DNA from: an uncultured Bacteroidales bacterium
GTDB lineage: Bacteria; Bacteroidota; Bacteroidia; Bacteroidales; Paludibacteraceae
DNA length: 49,317 nt
Assembly (NCBI GenBank): GCA_900319995.1
Contig: ONQO01000022.1
Span: forward strand, 23,357 to 72,673
Direction of reading: 5' to 3'
Positions 13,601-18,627 of this stretch are shown piece by piece; the stretch's first letter is position 1, and every line of letters starts with the position of its first letter. Below the pieces are notes generated by a model. The model was not told the DNA's origin. It did not search any database and saw only the letters and a program-made list of their open reading frames with translations. The position numbers were made by a program, and so were the translations under genes.

Positions 13601-16379
13601 CATGGAGAGAGGGGCATATGAATGTCTGGCAGTGCTACAACGAATACTCTATGTTCAGCCGAATAGGCCGCAGGCAACGGCGGGTGACGGTTCGTCTTGG
13701 CTTTCGCCCTTCGGACAGGGACAATTGCAGAACGCGCTCGATGTGGCTGCCGTTTATACCTATCTTAATAAAGATGCCGACAGGGAAACCAGACAGGCTT
13801 ATGTCTTTGTCAAAGGATCTTATGACGACGAGCATATAACGCATATCACTGCACGGGACGGAGTGAATATCTATGGCTCGCTGCCCGCCAACTTCAACGA
13901 CACGGCTTGGATGGATCCGGACCTCAAGATGTTCACCAATGCGGAATGTCAGAGATATGTCAACTACGTCCGTTCCGTTTCCACCGGTGTTGCATCGCCT
14001 GTTGCCACGCCTACACGCGTTAACTCGCTCCATGTACAGGGAGACCCATTCACCATTGGATTCGTCTTTGACGGCTTCGTCATCACTAATCCCGACGAGA
14101 CACTCTCCGAGGCTCCGGTGGTACTGAATAACGCACTGACCGTCGTTCGTAACTGCGTTATCACGGACAATAAAGTGGAAGGTGCACCGGTGGTGGATGT
14201 GCAAAACGGTCTGCTCTACAACTCCTTGCTGTTTAACGACTCGGCGGATGTGCTCGTCAAAGTGGGCGCTAACGGTCTGGTTCTCAACAATACCATTGTT
14301 TCGAACGCGGAGAATGTGCAGACTATCGACTCGACGGATGCGGCTACCAATGCTATCGTCAACAATATTGACGGCCATCTTTCCGACCTGAACTGTTTCG
14401 CGCCTTATCTGGCACAGGAGAACGCCTATACCCTACCCGCTTATCTGGTACAGGACGGGGCGGTGAACTACCAACTGCATGAGCGCAGCGCGTTTATCAA
14501 TGCCGGTACGGAATCTCTCCCTGCTACCTTCGATGCTGCTATCACGGACGGATACGTCAATTACGATAGGGACCGCGACGTCCTCGGTAACCCGCGTAAG
14601 ACAGGAGGAAGGATTGACCGGGGAGCATTGGAGACGTGGCGTGTGGAGCCTAACACGGCGGTCGAACTGACATCCCTCACCAACAGTATTAGCGGTGCCA
14701 CGGAGATCATGACGGCGACAGACGAACAACGCAGCAACGCCTTCACTACACACTATGGTGGACATGTATATCCCCATCCCGGATCCGTCGTCTATCTCAT
14801 GGACAGCAGTGCTATGACGATGGCTTACGCCGATGCCAAGGATTTTGAAGAAATCATCTTCCGACCGGCATTCATGCTACTTAAATCCGGCGCGTCGTTC
14901 TTCGGCAACGGGCATGAAGTACAGCTCAACTATCTTGCCGCCGAGAAACGGTTCGTGAACCAACGATACTCCATGACCGCCTTCCCCTATAACTATTCCG
15001 CGGGAAATGTAATAGCCACGACCTATTATCCGGCGAAGGACTCACTCGGCCAAACGCTACAACCGGTTGCCTTTGGTACCTATCAGTACAACGGAAAACC
15101 CCGGTCGGAGAAAGACTATGTCTTCCGAACAGACAACTCTTCACTCTGGACACCTGTCGATACGCTGAACAGAACCGCTACGGACGGATACCTCATGGAC
15201 TTCGGCGTTACTACGGACACCGTCCTTCGATTCACAGCATTTGCCGATGTGCTCGGTAATTATATCTATACGGAAGAAGACGAGGATAAGACGATTTACC
15301 TTACCCAGTACGACAACCGTATTGCCGGTACGGGAGACGGACTCAATTTCACACGCCAAGAGGATATGGGATGGAACATGAAAGGTCTGCCTTGGCTTGT
15401 ATCCGACTACCGCACGGACACTGTTCTGGCAGAGGGCAGTTTCCTGCGCCAGATGTATATTCCGCATGTCTTCTACCAGATGGACGGAGCCGGCAACTAC
15501 CTCACCTCCGGAGACCAGATGTACACATCCCGCTCATGGGACCGGGGTGCCACAATGTCTATGGGTAACGCTTTCTTCACCCAGACTGCCACTACCAAGA
15601 CACGCGAAGCCGTCGTCTTCCACCTACCCTATTATGGGCGCAACACCAAAGTATCACGACCGCTCATTCGTATGGCGTCCAGACCCCGCCAGCCGAACCA
15701 CATGCCGGCAAATAGCAAATCACAAATGACAAATGGCAAATCACAAATGCCAAATGGCATTTCCTCCGATATCTTAACCGTCATGCCGGACTCGACAGTG
15801 GACAAGACCGTACGATATAATTTCGGACGTGATGGCATGAAATGGCATACTACGGACAGTATGGTACATGTGTGGCTTCTGGACAGCAAACGTGTCTCCC
15901 GTATCTCACTTCTCGGCGCAGCGCCTACGGAAATAGATATTCCGCTCGGAGTCTTTGTACCGGGAAAAGACCAAACAGCCAATGATTTCATATTCTCATT
16001 GCCCGAACAGGAGGCCTTTGCCGACTACTCCTACGTATGGTTCATCGATTACGAGAGAAACCGTATCGTCAACCTCTTGGAGGGAGACTACGAGACGGAC
16101 ATCCAACCCGGAACGCATGATAACCGATTCGCGGTTCGTATAGGTGGGTTCCCGAAGACCGCTGAGGACGGCAGAAGACAGTATATCGTCTTTGCCAACG
16201 ACGGTAACCTCTATATACGGGGACTGATTAACGGAGACCGCATTGATGTCTATACCCCTGCCGGACAAACAGTCTGGTCCGGTATCGCCGATGCTACCGA
16301 AATGACACTCCCACTCTTCTACCAGTCCGGATACGTCGTTAAAGTCAACTCCAGAACATACAAAGTCGTCAATCTCTAA
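1638..16379 (+). CDS. Giant (4913 aa) right-handed beta-helix surface protein with T9SS-like C-terminal tail
   Basis: I chose the TTG start at 1638 because it gives a complete signal peptide (MKTKLYILLLI, then ACVSAYAQ with cleavage after AYA); the ATG at 1671 would remove its basic and hydrophobic core. The body is built from about seven large modules. Each opens with a sheet-like line of the type Y-V-x-P-x-G followed by G-x-SW and L-Q-x-A, near residues 27, 600, 1120, 2175, 2665, 3500 and 4000. Between them run parallel beta-helix coils rich in Asn ladders and GGG/GGA turns (GGGVYLDGGG, GGGLYLKP, NCVVQNNAATTYGGG). An apparently different beta domain lies near residues 1515-1730. The last 70 residues (GNLYIRGLINGDRIDVYTP to the end) match the shape of a T9SS type A sorting tail, so export across the outer membrane and surface attachment are expected. 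Function is unknown; an adhesin or carbohydrate-contacting role is inference from architecture. A heptamer repeat encodes residues 4692-4707. Confidence 0.85.
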   Translation: MKTKLYILLLIMNVCACVSAYAQTDTIRYVHPNGVYNNDGRSWATPTNKLQDAINDLRDYLKANNLTSGSVYVAAGTYIPTESTEATGGSMLNTAFKIYGGIHVYGGFNPTNPENDPGDRIMSNGKKVKDNWADPSGVGTTDGTEIACQWDLRYKTILTGNHSTSIPTFTFDSIRGRYNMTFPASSFHVVWFGTNGTYETTNDSLKAHFKPLDYPASLNGCVISSGNASTRSTGLREHTAFGGGAYLVANSELRNCIIERCNATLRGGGVYLDGGGVVEFCYIHSCQAAGVGVVQGYGGGACIEYDGQVGHCHITNCAARCGGGLAICHIPGEYPVNRGISYYSPFSSACVINNNTASAEAGGIYLVEGGTINHATVTANNCISPDVTYYGRRHGRSGGIYIRDCGMIYNSVFWGNKCATNNDIQFASVRQVADTTGHQVFVYHTAFMNHDITDWTGVKKEMVFSLDKSNLPVKGSSNNFPCFFTPTVDPNNWNHTDASAGLHGPGVFMHLPRLVDMPGPRIWHLTSHSALDQKGVQVTDAVQDASQWIRHAHTDYGVVTNPYEPVSTLGALVRKPDPMLYTLVPPQGQEGRVGGDPLPTLFIDPNRPGTFDSEGQFVQQPHEGNSWDTPIKDMGEAISYFRQYLVDNAGVSHHYRIPDYDSEGNPTGDSTDYPYVQILMKEGTITTAGPGNYLERNIRTAAMRVESHMRLYGGYPSKLTGTNTSERNPRDYVSTITSNITGLTGSSGYENNSAHVIAMVNTEHTIIDGFTLSDANTHDVYLLNSAHAGGGVLVNNATTPEEKRINMVGNQLRNCVITNCTSPRGSAIYVNGEFLKSDGEICYAELMLMNCVVRNNTSDYVTEGSSVTESHGVITANGRAYVHIEHCDIVNNVGYPFKTDSRASDKDEPIYCPHPEHENHSPYRGYIRVDNSLIFCNGDRRLDDRGQLGSVAALTSVNAEGQDYVFGMHNIFDADLRLHKANYSEPRGFFSNGYTVPITDHFMPDGVVSHYTDDIAGVPADSLSRNNKCIFTRTDISDPNYPTFKNPSRNVGHSTIGDKPLYGGIVSYAPMTTNPCVNAAHSDDYTDADNYDRTDNCTRTRGGAPDVGALENTDLPADGSVIYVTPDGAGKRDGSSWDNAIAGNTVYQLSTVPGPALATGDQIDPELTCDRVLDSEGNPILTTNEKYNGGWGRVWYTDKRTGATSTTTTTTAWVTEKNTYVGGPQAGQTIVVQDGSTPTETTNTVINTSGSVVPGFTAAGYDYDPRYPYGEISGASRSFWRANPYHNGSDWNNAADYADREAFIAACNENGWIKNTRAERYVGGLQYAVEKASAFNKTEHKDSVQVWVGAGKYTDYKGFVMRDTVTVLGGFPAGKYRAPGLSERQALMSDVIDIPKSKPAQKYDAVDYETILQISDEAPNVTDRRDSLNAAAVKYWDDDYAYSETTDTHNYAYKTRNITNTWRYTSVETDVTSDYIYYPTFDGTSNLRDKNTGVPGHKVFGASPAPANKDYWHFTYPTEPEYYYLEITPQTGSLRIYDYDTGESLGQQQSRWFRSSNGSLTGEKMYHAMKNMEEGTYKLTLDMMGGYRAGSPFDINTPSNIYLHILDASGNDLADPVLLKCRSYKSPTGTTAADVRLTAFRKTIEFTAPGSEDVTIMVEVLDGTKNIGATYPKTPSGGDPDPIPWNYKWDKGTEANPSQAWGTNNPNRREFFITNLKLKKVDETQSSYSLADSDIDVVENDTIVENPHASETNASTVYESKKHRVTLRKRVLTMPDVCVPTYGAGSVGDPASNGNGKLADGLSHTDRVTGPTKALRTAATLKKEEDPHYVEYNEANWDGFTIRHGFLTDEAMAHGGGAGVNMYEGAHLKNCIVINNMSHCPRVKGGGLFCDGATSTIEGCFVLNNQSTLSSTLTASQNQIFAGGLFMYEGTCFNSLFANNYSYGSSGGVGFCVGRFFNNTIAYNTATLVEGSISGGAISLATESNPNLFVANTIVFGNNGIAIRDRDAAVAKVNPFLYCYIQSAVSQPYNATKQNVTNWTPSATGNYGIGNTFLNGVAPSADNTPFAADFDENGNYVEGRAASLNDFRLRDGIGCVNHGTEEFASEFYTALQHKGISDANIKKMQVYKTVVATVLPQNDVAFAKRVQDCQIDIGAYEFNAAFAIRPDTTTHPGKAIFYVAYNSPGGDASARSRENAACKLKLQQILDAAGRYKYNLMTKPTYSTVAPEPEADNPDKSWTVEVWLEGDNSNCTTSGVYADWYNPTRSTKHSVANYLDNSLDYSFIVPHGIQVKGGYANGFFHYEDNNGNVVSEGTAGAHIVDDRDPLTYRTVFSGKVISSTGAEGQAFHVVTFTDDLFDTDENLYTDTIDETVEQIQNQLAFMSSLPDAENHRAVLDGIFIEDGNANSPDDDDKIGAAAVVTGFAHIRNCVVQNNAATTYGGGLYLKPMALVSGTIIKNNSADVGGGMYIEPPAGGSVDSIAHIFSTTICDNSAHTTAGGMWFDHTYARVNSTVIWHNRANDFANVSGSFTRTSADTDYPFVYCAVESRRLEGQGNVELSPRETEGVRWDRQDPFDAILYYPIEMSSTLSRAGMTYMDWHKTQQKYTTLDTTDIAGVSRLTWQYENVKRGYSWGTDTFVIKNNDFIEIGARALNKTFEINVDERYVMRRLYVMHTEQLNSVAARALQDNTNTDDVSNMYRQLGSCILNPFHRLGDAFDYNIAARKKDPAKYRNARFEVFVEQGTFYPYHNAYGKQGEVRNNTFLIPEATTVIGGINSQLPNHNYCQDGYEDKFTNTVLGNGTNVTINVTLPESSEHPTYTLDYALTDSIRLRDENHRPMRDYNLNSVIEPWELDRQTILSGDAVSGEDFTHVYHVITVHADSTGTGPQPIKYRSMDVAAAAGGWRTGTKILSNAIAPGDENHFEEECDLSILARVVELDGIQIVGGYANHLDSVDAEEMPVITTNTYFRGWTDTFEDETDRVPNVTDPAKYNLPVLIHNCYFNNNMAGNGGALYSNGGIYLFSSHFTQNYSQGPMTKRDQKYIPWSAGGCIATNAHCDIANTLFDNNEARRGLYPIQADNPEDYIPDADARQGFGGVISAAQTSRLRVVNCHFMRNKAVAYSAIYNFLANNHYSDPDSMQYAFNTIFWGNEVFEVDNIGQLPHEEEPSQDQIDAFNNKYKASRTGVFHYDGDEWEKYERLYHEYDSLYNHFSTYKANPADIPDTFNIQVTDKLAELRAQGDKMEGLYFCSYRKGYGPTSMRPTPEGYLMTKEEQRAFTDPRQKATRVTTDANGDRIEDLRNLFSYVHGNNNVLINRINTAADGPNFRQPTFVAGIDGYMQNADWLLTRMNITTDQGWGHLKQTVSRDVAYYITKFTGEKQFGTYQEALDTVTTYYTTVEPEKAVIPVRGLPTARFNNEQPAGKPIYNYYSATFGAFLNKVSPPLPVGYDHYMTYTRSNGEDDIVGEMHRISLNPRMRMEDVYIDMGVYEYQYVQLDIKGNEIDTMWVATKSKGQNQSGLSWETPTTDLQGAIDILMSSHNNHDKYICFLGDEEGSFIPNNVIDNRRAFVVTSNTLDPLMPDSALSDYNYGVNSLNFLGGYSFDVKDNKRDPQAYPTVIEMPDMGNHLQLNQLFIIEDMSRQHVQATYLGEHTTRDSIVIPVTFDGITFSNPYSTKDPEENEIDLGGSMNMKGGAAIYYRWQRQYEERSGGVYTPEFNHALYPDTALVNGTKVPLPKLTLSNCIFMDNSERTLDISKRSPAVRIDQGGGSSLIVNSLFHSNAGAPVFAERLEIPEGDNNIALVPNDVIVVNSTFALNDGHLTLKSENSEVHNSLIWLDDLASDTLVQLELNNDIWDKADNKDKTGIADRMTHNAVWGCFQSGDETYHNDPLITDNRSVFEGPYFVNPIVDATTSSQRRARNFRLNPGVRTMNMADTALYRNRVFFHHYPDTCDATHGLYWRRPNGFKDEHISLLENDLDLAAKPRRFGIGMERGAYECLAVLQRILYVQPNRPQATAGDGSSWLSPFGQGQLQNALDVAAVYTYLNKDADRETRQAYVFVKGSYDDEHITHITARDGVNIYGSLPANFNDTAWMDPDLKMFTNAECQRYVNYVRSVSTGVASPVATPTRVNSLHVQGDPFTIGFVFDGFVITNPDETLSEAPVVLNNALTVVRNCVITDNKVEGAPVVDVQNGLLYNSLLFNDSADVLVKVGANGLVLNNTIVSNAENVQTIDSTDAATNAIVNNIDGHLSDLNCFAPYLAQENAYTLPAYLVQDGAVNYQLHERSAFINAGTESLPATFDAAITDGYVNYDRDRDVLGNPRKTGGRIDRGALETWRVEPNTAVELTSLTNSISGATEIMTATDEQRSNAFTTHYGGHVYPHPGSVVYLMDSSAMTMAYADAKDFEEIIFRPAFMLLKSGASFFGNGHEVQLNYLAAEKRFVNQRYSMTAFPYNYSAGNVIATTYYPAKDSLGQTLQPVAFGTYQYNGKPRSEKDYVFRTDNSSLWTPVDTLNRTATDGYLMDFGVTTDTVLRFTAFADVLGNYIYTEEDEDKTIYLTQYDNRIAGTGDGLNFTRQEDMGWNMKGLPWLVSDYRTDTVLAEGSFLRQMYIPHVFYQMDGAGNYLTSGDQMYTSRSWDRGATMSMGNAFFTQTATTKTREAVVFHLPYYGRNTKVSRPLIRMASRPRQPNHMPANSKSQMTNGKSQMPNGISSDILTVMPDSTVDKTVRYNFGRDGMKWHTTDSMVHVWLLDSKRVSRISLLGAAPTEIDIPLGVFVPGKDQTANDFIFSLPEQEAFADYSYVWFIDYERNRIVNLLEGDYETDIQPGTHDNRFAVRIGGFPKTAEDGRRQYIVFANDGNLYIRGLINGDRIDVYTPAGQTVWSGIADATEMTLPLFYQSGYVVKVNSRTYKVVNL
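15710..15758 (+). repeat. Family B heptamer array inside the giant gene (7 units)
   Basis: Seven adjacent units of the form AAATNNC: AAATAGC, AAATCAC, AAATGAC, AAATGGC, AAATCAC, AAATGCC and AAATGGC. They are read in frame as NSKSQMT-NGKSQMP-NG (residues 4692-4707), so a 7-bp DNA repeat gives a 7-residue protein repeat. The array sits in a linker before the last beta domain. The variants used avoid in-frame TGA. Confidence 0.9.
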
Positions 16380-16381
16380 GA

Positions 16382-16409
16382 TTGGCTGTTGGCTCTTAGC
16401 TGTTGGCGG
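16382..16409 (+). repeat. Family C heptamer array (4 units) behind the giant gene
   Basis: Units TTGGCTG, TTGGCTC, TTAGCTG and TTGGCGG begin two bases after the stop codon of the giant gene. This is the reverse-complement orientation of the AGCCAAN units found in rlmN. Confidence 0.85.
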
Positions 16410-16412
16410 TTG

Positions 16413-16482
16413 ATTGAGAATTGAGAATTGAGAATTGAGAATTGAGAATTGAGAATTGAGAATTGAGAATTGAGAATTGAGA
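16413..16482 (+). repeat. Family A heptamer array, ten perfect ATTGAGA units
   Basis: Ten uninterrupted identical copies of ATTGAGA (70 bp), directly after the family C array and before an 11-mer array. The lack of any mismatch points to recent expansion or strong homogenisation. Every unit holds a TGA, so three units stop translation in all three forward frames. Confidence 0.97.
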
Positions 16483-16488
16483 GGGGAC

Positions 16489-16521
16489 TTTTAACGAGGT
16501 TTTAACTACCTTTTAACGAGG
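16489..16521 (+). repeat. 11-mer tandem repeat TTTTAACGAGG (3 units)
   Basis: Three 11-bp units: TTTTAACGAGG, TTTTAACTACC and TTTTAACGAGG. The same 11-mer occurs in the opposite orientation at 46612-46655, about 30 kb away, so this is a dispersed family. Confidence 0.85.
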
Positions 16522-16571
16522 TTTTTGTTTTTCGTAAATCTCGGCATCTACGGCATATACGGAAACTACAT

Positions 16572-16598
16572 AAAAACGCTCTTCGGAGCGTTTTTTTT
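16572..16598 (+). terminator. Rho-independent terminator after the giant gene
   Basis: A perfect 10-bp stem (AAAAACGCTC / GAGCGTTTTT) closed by a TTCG tetraloop and followed by a T run. It lies between the giant gene with its repeat tail and the promoter of the next operon, separating the two transcripts. Confidence 0.9.
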
Positions 16599-16715
16599 CG
16601 GCACAGAGCCTGTGAACGACAACGAACAAAGGTGTAGGAATATCAATCAGGAAGCATCCTTTTTCGCCTGTTTCGCTCAAATATCAAATTTTATTTACTT
16701 TTTTTTACAGAAATA

Positions 16716-16747
16716 TTTGCGTATATGAGACTTTTTGCTTACCTTTG
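16716..16747 (+). promoter_or_regulatory. Bacteroides-type promoter for the FISUMP/PKD operon
   Basis: TTTG at 16716-16719 and TACCTTTG at 16740-16747, 20 bp apart, match the Bacteroidota sigma-ABfr consensus. The ATG lies 26 bp downstream. Confidence 0.85.
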
Positions 16748-16773
16748 CACACGTTTAAGGGCACTTCTACACA

Positions 16774-18627
16774 ATGAAACGGATCTTTCTGATAGTACTT
16801 TGCTTTGCCTGCATGCAGTTTGTCTGCGCGCAGACAGTGCTGATTTTGCCATATAACGCAAGCGGCTTGACGGAGGAGCAGAAAGCGATGAATCCCGACC
16901 GGCTTGCCTATCCCAAGTCGATGAAAGAAAGCATACGGAACGAGATTGATTTTGTTTGTAATACAAAGATTATGGAACTGGGGCCGTTCTCCGTCAGTGC
17001 TTACAAGAAAGTCATGTTCTCTCCCGGCAACTTGCAGTTCAACGCAGCGAAAGGCTCGCACGGTTGCGCAGACGGCACTTCCCAAAAAGGCACTTGGCGT
17101 TTTGCGGAGCACCAGTGGGACTATGTGGGAGGGGAGGAATGTGGAACGGTGTATATCAACGGCGAGAAATGCAACAATGCTTTCATCAGCGCCACCTATA
17201 CCGGATGGATAGACTTGTTCGGTTGGGGAACAAGCGGTTGGAAGAGCGGTGCCAATGCCTATCAACCCTATTCGACGAGTACAAAGAATGAGGATTATTA
17301 TCCGGGAAACAGTTATACGACAGACTTGACAGCCGAATTTGCTTATGCCGACTGGGGATTGTATAACCGGATAGGCACTGATCCGGCGGGCACATGGAGG
17401 ACGCTGACTAAAGACGAATGGCAATATCTGATCTTTGAACGCCCCAATAATGCGGAGTTAAAAGGGTTTGCAGTTATCAACGGTATAGGGGGGATGGTGT
17501 TGTTGCCGGACACATGGTCTTTGCCCGAGGGATTGTCATTTAGTCCTACGAAAAGAAATAACTATACCGTCTCCCAATGGAGTGCCATGGAGGAAGGCGG
17601 AGCGGTCTTTTTGCCTGCGGCGGATAGACGCAACGGAAGTGAGTGGGCGTATTGCAGTCCCGGTGGGTTATACTGGACAGCCTCGCATTCAGAACAGGGA
17701 CAAGCACATTCAGTAGAATTTACCGAAGACGAACATTTTTATCTTTCAGACGAAACGGACCCACGCAGTTATGGTTTGGCTGTCCGACTCGCAAAAGATA
17801 TTACTCCGGCATTCTCTGTTTCGGAGAACAGACGCGTATTGTTCTCTCCGGGGAACTTGCAATACTGCGCCGCTACGGACAAATGGCGGTTTGCTGAGCA
17901 CCAATGGGATTTTGTGGGCGACGAGGAACACGGGACGGTGTATGCCAACGGCGAGAAATGCAACAATGCCTTAATCAGTGCCACATATACCGGATGGATA
18001 GACCTGTTCGGTTGGGGAACAAGCGGTTGGAAGAGCGGTGCCAATGCCTATCAACCCTATTCAACAAGCAGAGATTCGACGGATTATTTTGTAGGTAACA
18101 ACAAGAACAACAATCTTACGGGCGAATATGCCAAAGCCGATTGGGCGGTATATAACAAGATCGGCAATGACCCTGCAGGCACATGGAGGACACTCACTTA
18201 CGAAGAATGGGAATACATGCTGAACAAACGCCCTAATTACGCTCAGTTACGTGGTTTGGCAACCGTCAACGAAGTGCCCGGATGTGTTCTACTGCCCGAT
18301 AACTGGTCCATTCCAGCCGGAATGTCCTTTGTCGCAAATTTTCAATCTTCTTTCTCCGACAATGTTTATAAGGATGCCGAATGGCAAAAAATGGAGGCTG
18401 CGGGTGCGGTATTCATGCCTGCCGCAGGAGACAGGGTGAGTAAAATGATATTCGATGCGTCGGAGTGGGGAAGCTATTGGACGGCCTCGGTCAACCTTAA
18501 TCCGACGCTCGGGTACAGAGATATGATATGGTGTTATACATTCTTCGAAAATGCGTATCCAAGTATTCATGGGCACCAATACCGCCATTTCGGTAATTCC
18601 GTCCGACCGGTACAAGATATAAAATGA
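16774..18627 (+). CDS. Secreted protein with two tandem FISUMP-like domains
   Basis: The 617-residue product has a signal peptide (MKRIFLIVLCFACMQFVCAQ). After a short unique region two copies of one domain follow, at about residues 70-340 and 345-615. Each runs from FSPGNLQ through WRFAEHQWD, GWIDLFGWGTSGW, DPAGTWRTLT-x-EW and LLPD-W-x-P to YWTAS and a final VR. This pattern is the FISUMP (Fibrobacter succinogenes major paralogous domain) type, common in secreted Bacteroidales proteins and distantly like formylglycine-generating-enzyme folds; its biochemical role is not known. I see no T9SS tail. Stretches of the two copies are nearly identical at DNA level, so the duplication is recent. The stop overlaps the start of the next gene (ATGA), showing a tight two-gene operon. 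Confidence 0.75.
   Translation: MKRIFLIVLCFACMQFVCAQTVLILPYNASGLTEEQKAMNPDRLAYPKSMKESIRNEIDFVCNTKIMELGPFSVSAYKKVMFSPGNLQFNAAKGSHGCADGTSQKGTWRFAEHQWDYVGGEECGTVYINGEKCNNAFISATYTGWIDLFGWGTSGWKSGANAYQPYSTSTKNEDYYPGNSYTTDLTAEFAYADWGLYNRIGTDPAGTWRTLTKDEWQYLIFERPNNAELKGFAVINGIGGMVLLPDTWSLPEGLSFSPTKRNNYTVSQWSAMEEGGAVFLPAADRRNGSEWAYCSPGGLYWTASHSEQGQAHSVEFTEDEHFYLSDETDPRSYGLAVRLAKDITPAFSVSENRRVLFSPGNLQYCAATDKWRFAEHQWDFVGDEEHGTVYANGEKCNNALISATYTGWIDLFGWGTSGWKSGANAYQPYSTSRDSTDYFVGNNKNNNLTGEYAKADWAVYNKIGNDPAGTWRTLTYEEWEYMLNKRPNYAQLRGLATVNEVPGCVLLPDNWSIPAGMSFVANFQSSFSDNVYKDAEWQKMEAAGAVFMPAAGDRVSKMIFDASEWGSYWTASVNLNPTLGYRDMIWCYTFFENAYPSIHGHQYRHFGNSVRPVQDIK

Noticed and set aside
16413..16482. Possible CRISPR array
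   Set aside because: The units are 7 bp and directly adjacent, with no spacers and no cas genes nearby; it is a plain tandem repeat.
16525..16728. A 67-codon open frame after the giant gene
   Set aside because: It runs through a terminator hairpin and the upstream part of a promoter, and has no resemblance to a protein.
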